Counted from the stretch's first letter, positions 17,412 to 23,925 are shown. The stretch is DNA of 35,340 bases from Bacteroidetes bacterium GWB2_32_14 (GCA_001768235.1 MENK01000025.1:18493-53832), one strand, 5' to 3'. Program-made: numbers and translations. The notes: a model not told the origin generated them from the sequence alone.

Positions 17412-17439
17412 TGCGTTTTGTTATGCCTATTAAATCAAA

Positions 17440-17522
17440 AATGTTATAAACTCATCGCCAAATTTTGTATTATTTTTAATATAGACCGACTTAGGCAGAG
17501 CCTAAGCCGAACTGAGTTGGGC
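17440..17522 (-). repeat. attC-like region, divergent copy, downstream of the three-TM protein
   Basis: On the minus strand GCCCAAC (17516-17522, a good RYYYAAC core) leads into a hairpin of 10-bp arms around a 3-nt loop (plus-strand 17487-17496 and 17500-17509). The one imperfect pair is A-C on the plus strand but G-T on the minus strand, so it folds best on the minus strand. An AACTCA next to the core is complementary to TGAGTT further on, near 17450, as in attC outer arms. The interior blocks of the other two copies are absent. There is no T-run, so it is not an obvious terminator. Confidence 0.4.
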
Positions 17523-17530
17523 ATAGTTTT
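17516..17530. repeat. Terminal inverted repeat, downstream end of the three-TM unit
   Basis: GTTGGGCATAGTTTT on the plus strand. It is the reverse complement, with one mismatch, of the sequence at 18576-18590 at the other end of the unit. Its last bases run into the stop codon of the gene. Confidence 0.7.
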
Positions 17531-18491
17531 ATGGTATAAGTTGGAACAAATCAACAAATATTATAATCATTGAAAACAGAAATAGTAATGAAAACAGCAT
17601 TGCAAATAAAAAACTCCATGAATCTTTATTACCAAAGTCAAATGTTAAGTCATCTGGATATTTAGGATACGGAAATCTTGCCCAATCGCGGTTGTTTTCA
17701 GGATTATACTTGAATCTTTCTATCAATTCTTTGTTTTTGGAAAATTTTTCATCGATATATAATTTATAGGATTCATAATATTTTCTCATCCAACTTTTTC
17801 GCTTACTAAATCCAATAGGATTTACAATTAAGAATCCAAAAAATACAATTATCATTAGGCCAAGGAAAATAAGTATAATTATATAAATAGATTTCTTTAT
17901 TTGCTTTGGAATAAAGTCAGTAAATAATAGTCTCTCCGAATGATTTTCGGATTTAATAAATCTTATTTCACCATCGAGAAGTTGTCGTTCATTAGGTTGA
18001 TAGAAAATTTCATCAGGAAGTAGTTTAATTGTATCTGATTTGATGTAAAATGAATACTCAATAGATTCTAATTTTCTCCATTGAGCAAATGTTAACTGAA
18101 CAGTATAATTTGATTTTATGCCTAACCAATGCTCAAAATCACTTTTAAGGTTTTTTTTATCAATTATCTGTAAACCAGGTTTTACAAAAAATTCTATAGT
18201 GTCGACAAGTGTATTTTGAATTTTTCCTTTGCCAACAAAAGTCTTTTCTGAAGTATTAACCAATTGGACATTCACTTTCCAAAGTCTATTAATTGGTTGT
18301 CCTTTGTATTGAAACTTTGTTGTAAACTCAGGTTCATTGTTTTTTTCAATATCAGTTAGATTCTCAATTGAAATACATTTAATATCTAATGTAGCAATAT
18401 TATACTTTGGAAGAAATATGATAATCAAAGCGATTATTGAAGCTATTGAACCAATTATAGTCAAAATTGTCAGTAGTCGTCTATATCCCAT
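17529..18491 (-). CDS. Membrane protein of unknown function, three TM segments
   Basis: 320 residues, no family recognised. An N-terminal TM helix (about 7-28, LTILTIIGSIASIIALIIIF) is followed by an extracytoplasmic domain of about 170 residues with beta-strand character. A second TM helix (about 203-226), a charged cytoplasmic stretch rich in Lys, Tyr and Glu (KRKSWMRKYYESYKLYIDEK) and a C-terminal TM helix (about 296-318) complete it. It is the only gene of its cassette-like unit and has its own candidate promoter. Both ends of the unit carry GTTGGGCATA(A/G)TTTT in inverted orientation. Orphan membrane proteins of this kind are common cassette cargo, but no function can be assigned. Confidence 0.8.
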   Translation of the reverse strand: MGYRRLLTILTIIGSIASIIALIIIFLPKYNIATLDIKCISIENLTDIEKNNEPEFTTKFQYKGQPINRLWKVNVQLVNTSEKTFVGKGKIQNTLVDTIEFFVKPGLQIIDKKNLKSDFEHWLGIKSNYTVQLTFAQWRKLESIEYSFYIKSDTIKLLPDEIFYQPNERQLLDGEIRFIKSENHSERLLFTDFIPKQIKKSIYIIILIFLGLMIIVFFGFLIVNPIGFSKRKSWMRKYYESYKLYIDEKFSKNKELIERFKYNPENNRDWARFPYPKYPDDLTFDFGNKDSWSFLFAMLFSLLFLFSMIIIFVDLFQLIP

Positions 18492-18522
18492 AAATTAAAT
18501 CTTTAAAGTTTAATTGAACTCT

Positions 18523-18554
18523 CAAATTTAACATTTAGTTTTATATATTATCAA
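18523..18554 (-). promoter_or_regulatory. Candidate promoter of the three-TM protein gene
   Basis: On the minus strand TTGATA (18549-18554), an 18-bp spacer and TAAATTTG (18523-18530), a full match to TAnnTTTG. The start codon is about 32 bp downstream. It lies inside the unit, between the leading end and the gene, so the unit can be expressed wherever it is inserted. Confidence 0.5.
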
Positions 18555-18575
18555 TATTTATTATGGTGCTTCTTA

Positions 18576-18590
18576 AAAATTATGCCCAAC
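18576..18590. repeat. Terminal inverted repeat, leading end of the three-TM unit
   Basis: Plus strand AAAATTATGCCCAAC, reading GTTGGGCATAATTTT on the minus strand, the direction of the genes. GTTGGGC fits the integron core GTTRRRY exactly and is also the far boundary of the attC-like repeat of the preceding unit. Confidence 0.7.
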
Positions 18591-18713
18591 GGTCGCGGCA
18601 TAGGAAAAGTGCGGGTTTTCCGCCCAGCGTTCCAATCAGTTGAAAAAGTAAATTTAAATTTAAAATATCAAAAAACCGCTGAAACCCGCATAAAATTTGA
18701 GCCAATGTTATGC
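18584..18713 (-). repeat. attC-like repeat, copy 1, downstream of the PIN-like unit
   Basis: 130 bp bounded on the minus strand by GCATAAC (R''-like, 18707-18713) and GTTGGGC (R'-like, 18584-18590). Inside, TGCGGGTTTCAGCG can pair with CGCTG and AAACCCGCA, separated by a small bulge, giving a long hairpin with an AT-rich loop. The ordered blocks match the copy at 16602-16776. There is no sign of coding; small open frames here are artefacts. Confidence 0.6.
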
Positions 18714-18721
18714 TTTGTTGT
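18707..18721. repeat. Terminal inverted repeat, downstream end of the PIN-like unit
   Basis: GTTATGCTTTGTTGT on the plus strand. It is the reverse complement, with one mismatch, of 19623-19637. Confidence 0.7.
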
Positions 18722-18750
18722 TTTATGTCATAAATTTAGTCCAATTTCTG

Positions 18751-19614
18751 TTATTCAATATCCGATAATTTTTGAAGATTGAGTCTATCTAGCGCATCTG
18801 TTTGACTTTTAATCTTCCTCAATATATCAATTGCGTTTTTTTCAGAAACAAAAGTATGAACGTAAGGTGTTGTCGTCATTATAAGAATATCTATAATATC
18901 CGATTTTTCAATCTTTCTTGTGCTATCAGAATAGAACTTATAAAAGATTGCATGTGCAAGAATGTTCAAAGATTTCATTAGTTTTAACTTGTTCTTGTCA
19001 ATAGGAACTTCTTGTTCGTTCATGAATCGATATTTTAATTCATATCTCATAAATGCTCGAACGAAATCACCTTTTCTTTTTGTAATGCAATCTTTGTCAA
19101 TATGGGCAAACTCGGGTTTGTCTAGAATTGAAATAACTTCGGTATAGAACTTAAATGTATAATTGTCGATATTTTCAAAGGACGCTTTTACTTCTGGTTG
19201 TTCCAGCAACAAATCTAGTGAGTTTGGAATGAGTGATTTACCATCAACACTAATACCTTGAGGAGAGAGTAGAATTGGATTTACAAACTTAATGTCACCA
19301 GCAATATAATCAATTTCTTTTACTGCCAATGGAAAATAAGAAAGAACAATTACGCTTGGATATAGCGAATAAAATTTTTTGAAAGTTGGAAGTAGTGTCT
19401 TGTTTTTTGCAATCTCATATAATGAGTAAGTGCTATAACAAAGTAAGTGTTTTTCATCTAAGGGGTATTTATCGAGAAACTTGTGAATTAAATCACCTTC
19501 TTTACAAATGTTGCTGATTGCATTTGTATCTAGATAAACCAATTTGTGTTGTATGTAAATTCCATCTATTCCTGTCATACTAAATTGGGGGTCATAAAAA
19601 CTAACTTTTCGCAC
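18751..19614 (-). CDS. PIN-like domain protein of unknown function
   Basis: 287 residues. LVYLDTNAIS places Asp29 and Asn31 at the end of a first beta strand, as in PIN nucleases. Glu66 in YSLYEIAKN and Asp238/Asp241 in KSDIIDILIM could complete the acidic cluster. The later PYVHTFVSEKN looks like the PIN strand that normally reads YVD.FVTD, with His and Glu replacing Asp. PIN domains usually cleave RNA with Mg2+. The protein is about twice the size of VapC toxins and has no adjacent antitoxin, so it is more likely a stand-alone nuclease or defence protein than a simple toxin. It is the only gene of its unit, whose two ends are inverted repeats. Confidence 0.65.
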   Translation of the reverse strand: MRKVSFYDPQFSMTGIDGIYIQHKLVYLDTNAISNICKEGDLIHKFLDKYPLDEKHLLCYSTYSLYEIAKNKTLLPTFKKFYSLYPSVIVLSYFPLAVKEIDYIAGDIKFVNPILLSPQGISVDGKSLIPNSLDLLLEQPEVKASFENIDNYTFKFYTEVISILDKPEFAHIDKDCITKRKGDFVRAFMRYELKYRFMNEQEVPIDKNKLKLMKSLNILAHAIFYKFYSDSTRKIEKSDIIDILIMTTTPYVHTFVSEKNAIDILRKIKSQTDALDRLNLQKLSDIE

Positions 19615-19622
19615 TTGGTTTT

Positions 19623-19637
19623 ACAATAAAGCATAAC
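19623..19637. repeat. Terminal inverted repeat, leading end of the PIN-like unit
   Basis: Plus strand ACAATAAAGCATAAC, reading GTTATGCTTTATTGT on the minus strand. It pairs with 18707-18721. It is the outermost core-like site of the island, only 48 bp after the sensor kinase stop codon, so the island boundary is placed here. Confidence 0.65.
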
Positions 19638-19685
19638 TTATTTATATGATTAATGATCAATATTCCGAAATAAGCCTTTAATAGC

Positions 19686-21011
19686 CTAATTCTTAAATTC
19701 AAGAGTAAAGCATGTTCCTTTTTCCAATTCTGATTCAACAGAAATGTTAATTTTATGGTAATCGCAAATTTTCTTTGCCAGGGCAAGGCCTAAACCAAAG
19801 CTGTCCTTATGATTGCTAAAATTTTTAAAACGAGAAAATAGGTAAGGCAGATTTTCGGCACGAATCCCGATACCTGTATCAGAAATACGCAAAACAATCT
19901 GATTATCTGCTATTGCCGTTTCTATTTGGATATGCCCCTGTTGAGTATAGCGTATGGCATTATTAACAAGGTTATAAATTAAAATAAATAATAAATTCTC
20001 ATTCCCGTTAATTGCAGGAATGGATTTGTTCAAATCAAATTTTAATTCTAAATTTTTTGCATGTATCTTATCTTCAATTTCTTCGGCAACATTTTTAATT
20101 AGTTCATTAAGCTCAACTTTTTCTGTTAACAGGTACTCTTCGTTTTCAATCCGCGACATCATCAGAAGCGTGCGCACCATTTTTGTGAGCCGCCCCAGGG
20201 TATGTTTCGAATCCATAATTTTTAACAACTCGGCATCAGGCAGAGTTTTATCAGCTATAATATTATCGAGCTTGCTTTGGATAATGCTGATGGGTGTTAG
20301 TAGTTCGTGCGAAATATTACTAATATACTCTCGTTCGTTAGTAAATGCATCTTCAATTTTATACATGAGTGAGTGAATTGTTTCGTCTAAATAAGCAAAA
20401 TCAATGGTTTTTGTTTTTACAGGAGTATAATCAAATGATGAGGGATGCCGGGTGTTTTTTAATTTTTTTACAATCTGTTCGAATGGGTTTAAGAGGTACT
20501 GAATGAATGCAATATCGGCTATAAGGGTTATTATAATGATTAGCAATAAAAAAAGAAATGCAAACTGTTTAAGATTTTGCTCAAAGCGGGCTATGGTAGA
20601 TATGCTTCGGCCAATTTCGATAAGGTATTGATTCCCGCTTTCTTTGATTGAATAACTTAAAACCCTGTATTCAACCAGTTCACCGTCAATTATACGTTGT
20701 GAATACTGAATAATATCAATAAGGGTATCTCTTTCTAACTGCTCAATCGAAATAAATTCTTCTTTTAAAATGTTATAACTCCCAAAGGCCTTAATTTCGT
20801 TGTCCATATTGATGTACGCGTCAATTCCCAGGCTATCAACCAATTCAATTACCTGGTCCAGCTTTCGTATCAACAGGTCATCTGTATCGCGGATAGTTAT
20901 TTCACTAACAATCCAGGGCACCAGTAAAAGCAAGGTTGTTACGATAAAAACCTTCGATAAAGCATTAAATAAAGCAAGTTTACTCTTTAGTTTTAATTTA
21001 GGTAAATCCAT
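19686..21011 (-). CDS. Membrane-bound sensor histidine kinase
   Basis: 441 residues. TM1 is at about 20-38 and TM2 at about 149-172, enclosing a periplasmic sensor domain of about 110 residues. A short linker (about 175-225) leads to the dimerisation helix with phospho-acceptor His235 in NISHELLTP. The ATPase core has NLVNNAIRYT (N box), DTGIGI (G1), LFSRFKNFS (F box) and FGLGLALAK (G2). Its ATG lies 2 bp after the stop of the OmpR-type regulator gene, so the two form a cognate pair. The signal is unknown; the co-encoded outer-membrane-like protein suggests an envelope cue. Confidence 0.95.
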   Translation of the reverse strand: MDLPKLKLKSKLALFNALSKVFIVTTLLLLVPWIVSEITIRDTDDLLIRKLDQVIELVDSLGIDAYINMDNEIKAFGSYNILKEEFISIEQLERDTLIDIIQYSQRIIDGELVEYRVLSYSIKESGNQYLIEIGRSISTIARFEQNLKQFAFLFLLLIIIITLIADIAFIQYLLNPFEQIVKKLKNTRHPSSFDYTPVKTKTIDFAYLDETIHSLMYKIEDAFTNEREYISNISHELLTPISIIQSKLDNIIADKTLPDAELLKIMDSKHTLGRLTKMVRTLLMMSRIENEEYLLTEKVELNELIKNVAEEIEDKIHAKNLELKFDLNKSIPAINGNENLLFILIYNLVNNAIRYTQQGHIQIETAIADNQIVLRISDTGIGIRAENLPYLFSRFKNFSNHKDSFGLGLALAKKICDYHKINISVESELEKGTCFTLEFKN

Positions 21012-21013
21012 AT

Positions 21014-21688
21014 TTAGATTTCAAATTTGTAACCAATGCCGCGTATTGTTTTTATCCAGTTGTTCTCGTCGTATTCGGCCAGTTTTTTTCGAATATTCTT
21101 AATGTGTACATCAATATAGTTGGAATCATAATCATCCTCGTAAAATTCGCCCCAAATGTGCTCTGTTAATTGTAACCGATCGAGTACCCTGTTTTTATTT
21201 AAAATAAGGTACGAAAGCAATTTATATTCTTTTTTAGTTAAATCGACAGGTTGGCCTTCGTACTCCAGGTATTTTTTAATCGTGTCGAGCGAAAAGTTTC
21301 CGAAATGGATTATTGATGATTGTTGCCCGAATTTTCGGCGGGTAATAGCCTGAACCCGTGAAAGTAATTCCAAAAGTGAAAAGGGTTTTGCTAAATAATC
21401 ATCGGCACCTAAATCGAATCCTTTTATTTTATCTTCCAGCTCACCACGGGCGGTTATAATAATAAAATACGCTTCTGAATTATATTCTTTGGCTTCTTTT
21501 ATTAAATCTAACCCGTTATAATCGGGTAATCCTATATCAAGTAAAATAAAATCATACGGGTTAACAGCTATCAACTCCGATGCTTCGTTCCCGGTTATTG
21601 CCAGGTCGCAGTTATATTCTTCCTTCTCAAGAAACTCTTTTATCTCTGTTGCTAATCCTTTTTCATCTTCTACAATTAAAACCCTCAT
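21014..21688 (-). CDS. OmpR/PhoB-family response regulator
   Basis: 224 residues. Receiver domain 1-115 with acidic Asp8/Glu9, phospho-acceptor Asp51 (ILLDIGLPD), Thr79 and Lys101 (KPFS). A winged-helix output domain (about 125-224) contains LTKKEYKLLSYLI, LQLTEHIWG, the recognition-helix region SNYIDVHIKNIRKKL, and IRGIGYKF at the end. It sits 2 bp after the beta-barrel-like gene and 2 bp before the sensor kinase gene, so all three form one operon. Paired 11-bp direct repeats in the two promoters upstream (23265-23286 and 23904-23925) have the geometry this family binds and are its most likely nearby targets. Confidence 0.95.
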   Translation of the reverse strand: MRVLIVEDEKGLATEIKEFLEKEEYNCDLAITGNEASELIAVNPYDFILLDIGLPDYNGLDLIKEAKEYNSEAYFIIITARGELEDKIKGFDLGADDYLAKPFSLLELLSRVQAITRRKFGQQSSIIHFGNFSLDTIKKYLEYEGQPVDLTKKEYKLLSYLILNKNRVLDRLQLTEHIWGEFYEDDYDSNYIDVHIKNIRKKLAEYDENNWIKTIRGIGYKFEI

Positions 21689-21690
21689 TC

Positions 21691-22542
21691 TTATTTATTA
21701 AAGTTTAAAAAATAGGTTAATGAAAACATTATACCCGACTGGTTTTCCCATCCCAGATATTCATATTTATTTCCCGGGATTTTATATAACCAGGAGCCTG
21801 TGAGATAGATGTTTTTTATACCGTAACTTACGGGTAAGAATATTGTAAATCCCTCGTATGAAAAATTCTCGTACGAATATCCTTGATTCTCAAGTTCTGT
21901 AAAGGTTGTTTGCTTTTCGGTTAACGACATATTCTCGTAAAGCCAGTAATCTGTTCCGAATGATATTGAAATTCCCGGGTTTATCATTAATACATCATGT
22001 TTAGTAAATATTTTGTCAATTTGTATAAACCTCGATAAACTTAGTTCGGAAAAGAAATTATTTGTTGTACCCAGTTTATACGAGCCGTTGCCAGATAAGT
22101 AAAATTTTCCAGCTTCGATACCTGCCGATAAATCTATTGAATGGTTATAATTTATCCCCTCGAGTAACGAATCTCCTGAAAAATTATGCCAGCTATAACT
22201 TAAATCAATATCAAACCCGTTATCGAAGTATTTTTGATAACCTGCCTGCAAGCTATATTCATGTGAATTTAGAGAATCGCCAGATGAACTCGAGTAATCA
22301 ATTCCTGTATATAATCCCGTTTTATGGAAGTAGGAAATAGTTGCAAAAAGAGTTGGTAGTTTTTCCGTTACACCTGTAAGGTATTCCATGTTATTACTGG
22401 TATAGCTTACATTAAACATAACCGAGCTAAATTCTTCTTCCAAGGTCTCGTTGGTTGCATTATCTTTTGAGTTTTGGCTGTATAAAAAATTTGGAATAAC
22501 AGCCAGGATAATAAATAGTTTAAAAATAGAATAGATTTTCAT
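21691..22542 (-). CDS. Putative outer-membrane beta-barrel protein, first gene of the two-component operon
   Basis: 283 residues with a signal peptide (MKIYSIFKLFIILAVIPNFLYS, cut before QNSKD). The mature part is rich in short alternating strands with aromatic ends (FATISYFHKTGLYTGIDYSS, IFLPVSYGIKNIYLTGSWLY) and finishes on MFSLTYFLNF, typical of an outer-membrane barrel of about 12 strands. No named family is recognised. Being cotranscribed with the regulator and kinase, it may be a structural target or an accessory sensor of that system. Confidence 0.75.
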   Translation of the reverse strand: MKIYSIFKLFIILAVIPNFLYSQNSKDNATNETLEEEFSSVMFNVSYTSNNMEYLTGVTEKLPTLFATISYFHKTGLYTGIDYSSSSGDSLNSHEYSLQAGYQKYFDNGFDIDLSYSWHNFSGDSLLEGINYNHSIDLSAGIEAGKFYLSGNGSYKLGTTNNFFSELSLSRFIQIDKIFTKHDVLMINPGISISFGTDYWLYENMSLTEKQTTFTELENQGYSYENFSYEGFTIFLPVSYGIKNIYLTGSWLYKIPGNKYEYLGWENQSGIMFSLTYFLNFNK

Positions 22543-22628
22543 ATAAAAGAATTTGATATTTTATTAATGGATAATTACATCTTGAATGGAATAAACTACA
22601 GTAAAATTTTTATGAACCGAAATTACAA

Positions 22629-22662
22629 AATAATCCCCAGATTGAAACACCCGGGGATTATT
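22629..22662 (-). terminator. Terminator after the first Glu/Gln-rich gene
   Basis: Perfect 10-bp stem AATAATCCCC / GGGGATTATT with a 14-nt loop and a short T-run on either strand. It lies 14 bp after the gene's stop codon, separating it from the two-component operon downstream. Confidence 0.75.
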
Positions 22663-22675
22663 TTTCAGGACGGAA

Positions 22676-23197
22676 TTATCTTCCGCTACCTCTTTTCTTT
22701 TTTGATACAGCGCCCTGGTTACGTTTCGACATTTGTTTTGAGTTTTGTTTTTGTACCTGCGACTGCTCTTTTTGTGCTTTCTTAACCTGGCTTTGATTCT
22801 GTTGTGATTCAGGAACTGTTTTTACCTGATCTTGTGTTTGTTCTTTAGTACGAACCTGATCCCTGGTCTGGGTTTTTACTTGTTCGCCAGTACCTTCTTC
22901 GGTACGAACCTGATCTCTTGTTTGTGTTCTAACTTGTTCGCCTGTACCTTCTTCTGTGCGAACTTGTTCTCTTGTTTGTGTTCTAACCTGATCACCCGTA
23001 CCATCTTCTTTTTGAAGCTGTTCTCTTGTTTGAGTTTGAGTTTGTTCTTTCACCTGACTTTCAGTTTGAACCTGATCTTTGTTTTGTTCTTTTAACTGGG
23101 TTTGTGTCTGTTGTTGTTTTTGCTCTTTTATTTCTTCCTGGGCATAGCCTGTATAAGAAATGGCTAAAGCTGCAACAATGATTACTAATTTTTTCAT
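22676..23197 (-). CDS. Small secreted Glu/Gln/Thr-rich repeat protein, copy 1
   Basis: 173 residues from the ATG at 23197, chosen because GGAGGA lies about 7 bp upstream and a signal peptide starts exactly there (MKKLVIIVAALAISYTGYA). An ATG at 23326 would add 43 residues read from the promoter region. The mature protein is nearly all Glu, Gln, Thr, Lys and Arg. It contains an 18-residue unit, QVRTEEGTGEQVRTQTRD, in about two and a half copies, then a basic tail (SKKKRGSGR). It should be highly helical or disordered, without enzyme motifs. The paralogue at 23364-23837 has an almost identical first 45 residues and the same promoter layout. No family is recognised. Confidence 0.8.
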   Translation of the reverse strand: MKKLVIIVAALAISYTGYAQEEIKEQKQQQTQTQLKEQNKDQVQTESQVKEQTQTQTREQLQKEDGTGDQVRTQTREQVRTEEGTGEQVRTQTRDQVRTEEGTGEQVKTQTRDQVRTKEQTQDQVKTVPESQQNQSQVKKAQKEQSQVQKQNSKQMSKRNQGAVSKKKRGSGR

Positions 23198-23252
23198 GAT
23201 TTTGTCCTCCGTTTTTAGTTTTATTTTAAGATGTTTTATTTCTTTCCTGGTA

Positions 23253-23286
23253 CAAATATAAATTGCGAAGATGAAGCGAAGATGAA
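23253..23286 (-). promoter_or_regulatory. Promoter of Glu/Gln-rich gene copy 1 with paired 11-bp operator
   Basis: On the minus strand TATATTTG (23253-23260) matches the TAnnTTTG -7 box. Four bases upstream lie two perfect 11-bp direct repeats, TTCATCTTCGC (plus-strand positions 23265-23275 and 23276-23286), where a -33 element would be. OmpR-family regulators bind such 11-bp repeats and activate from this position. The untranslated leader would be about 49 nt. Confidence 0.65.
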
Positions 23287-23311
23287 GAAGAATTATTTTC
23301 AAATAATTTTT

Positions 23312-23351
23312 AAAAGATAATCCCACTCAAAAAATCATGGGATTATCTTTT
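23312..23351 (-). terminator. Terminator after the second Glu/Gln-rich gene
   Basis: 14-bp perfect stem AAAAGATAATCCCA / TGGGATTATCTTTT with a 12-nt loop, T-rich on both strands. It begins about 12 bp after the stop codon of copy 2 and precedes the promoter of copy 1, so the two paralogues are separate transcription units. Confidence 0.8.
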
Positions 23352-23363
23352 TCTATCAACATA

Positions 23364-23837
23364 TTATTTACTTCCACCCTTTTTGCTTGTTGTACTCTTG
23401 TTTTGCTTCGACATTTTCTTCGAATTTCTTTTTTGTGATTTTTTTAACTGTTTCTCGTTTTGTTTGGCTTGATCATTTTCAGAAACTGTTTCTTCCTGGG
23501 TTCTTGTTTGTGTTCTGACTTCTTCTCCGGTTCCTTCTTCGGTACGAACTTGTTCCCTGGTTTGGGTTTTTACTTGTTCGCCAGTACCTTCTTCAGTTTT
23601 AAGTTGTTCTTTTTCTTTTGTTTGAGTTCTAACTTGTTCACCTGTACCTTCTTCGTTTTGAACCTGTTCTCTTGTTTGGGTTTGTTCTTTTACCTGGGCT
23701 TCAGTTTGAACCTGATCTTTGTTTTGTTCCTTTAGTTGTGTTTGTGTCTGTTGTTGCTTTTGTTCTTTTGTTTCTTCCTGTGCAAATCCTGCTAAGGAAA
23801 TAGCCAGTATTGCAACAATAATTACTAATTTTTTCAT
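23364..23837 (-). CDS. Small secreted Glu/Gln/Thr-rich repeat protein, copy 2
   Basis: 157 residues with a signal peptide (MKKLVIIVAILAISLAGFA) and a GGAGGA ribosome binding site. The mature part repeats EEGTGEQVRTQT / EEGTGEQVKTQTREQVRT and ends in a Lys-rich tail (KNSKK-type: SKKMSKQNKSTTSKKGGSK). It is a tandem paralogue of 22676-23197, with the internal repeat number changed but the leader, promoter and first 45 residues kept. Composition suggests an extended, charged, exported protein; an envelope-stress or metal-binding role is possible but unsupported. Confidence 0.8.
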   Translation of the reverse strand: MKKLVIIVAILAISLAGFAQEETKEQKQQQTQTQLKEQNKDQVQTEAQVKEQTQTREQVQNEEGTGEQVRTQTKEKEQLKTEEGTGEQVKTQTREQVRTEEGTGEEVRTQTRTQEETVSENDQAKQNEKQLKKSQKRNSKKMSKQNKSTTSKKGGSK

Positions 23838-23891
23838 GATTTTATCCTCCGTTTTAGTTAAACTTTAAAATCTATTATAACTTTCTGGAGA

Positions 23892-23925
23892 CAAATGTAA
23901 AATGTGAAGATGAAGTGAAAATGAA
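23892..23925 (-). promoter_or_regulatory. Promoter of Glu/Gln-rich gene copy 2 with paired 11-bp operator
   Basis: On the minus strand TACATTTG (23892-23899), then four bases upstream two 11-bp direct repeats, TTCATCTTCAC and TTCATTTTCAC (plus-strand positions 23904-23914 and 23915-23925). Spacing from repeat to -7 box and from -7 box to start codon matches copy 1 to within a base, while the surrounding sequence has diverged. Confidence 0.65.

Larger units (their letters stand above)
15825..19637 (-). mobile_element. Integron-cassette-like gene island without a visible integrase
   Basis: Four units in one orientation (PIN-like; three-TM protein; antitoxin-mazF; arr plus DHFR-like remnant), each followed by a structured repeat with core-like ends (RYYYAAC / GTTRRRY or one mismatch from these). 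The island separates the two-component operon from the PAS kinase gene. In two units the leading end is complementary to the unit's own downstream core, as in integron cassettes. No tyrosine recombinase or transposase is encoded in the window, so this resembles a cluster of attC sites lacking an integrase. Other mechanisms with inverted terminal repeats cannot be excluded. Confidence 0.5.

Noticed and set aside
18582-18782. Small plus-strand open frame across the repeat after the PIN-like gene
   Set aside because: It lies inside the structured repeat and overlaps the PIN-like gene antisense, without a ribosome binding site or coding character.
18707-19637. PIN-like unit as an insertion sequence, because of its terminal inverted repeats
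   Set aside because: The gene shows no transposase motif, I did not identify flanking target duplications, and the neighbouring unit has different end sequences.
15749-19685. An integrase gene hidden in or beside the island
   Set aside because: None of the long frames on either strand carries tyrosine-recombinase motifs; any integrase must be outside the window.
22676-23326. Longer first Glu/Gln-rich protein starting at 23326
   Set aside because: The extra 43 residues come from the promoter and operator region; GGAGGA and the signal peptide both fix the start at 23197.
22676-23837. CRISPR array suggested by repeated motifs
   Set aside because: The repeats are in frame within signal-peptide-bearing proteins, with no unique spacers between identical repeats and no cas genes.
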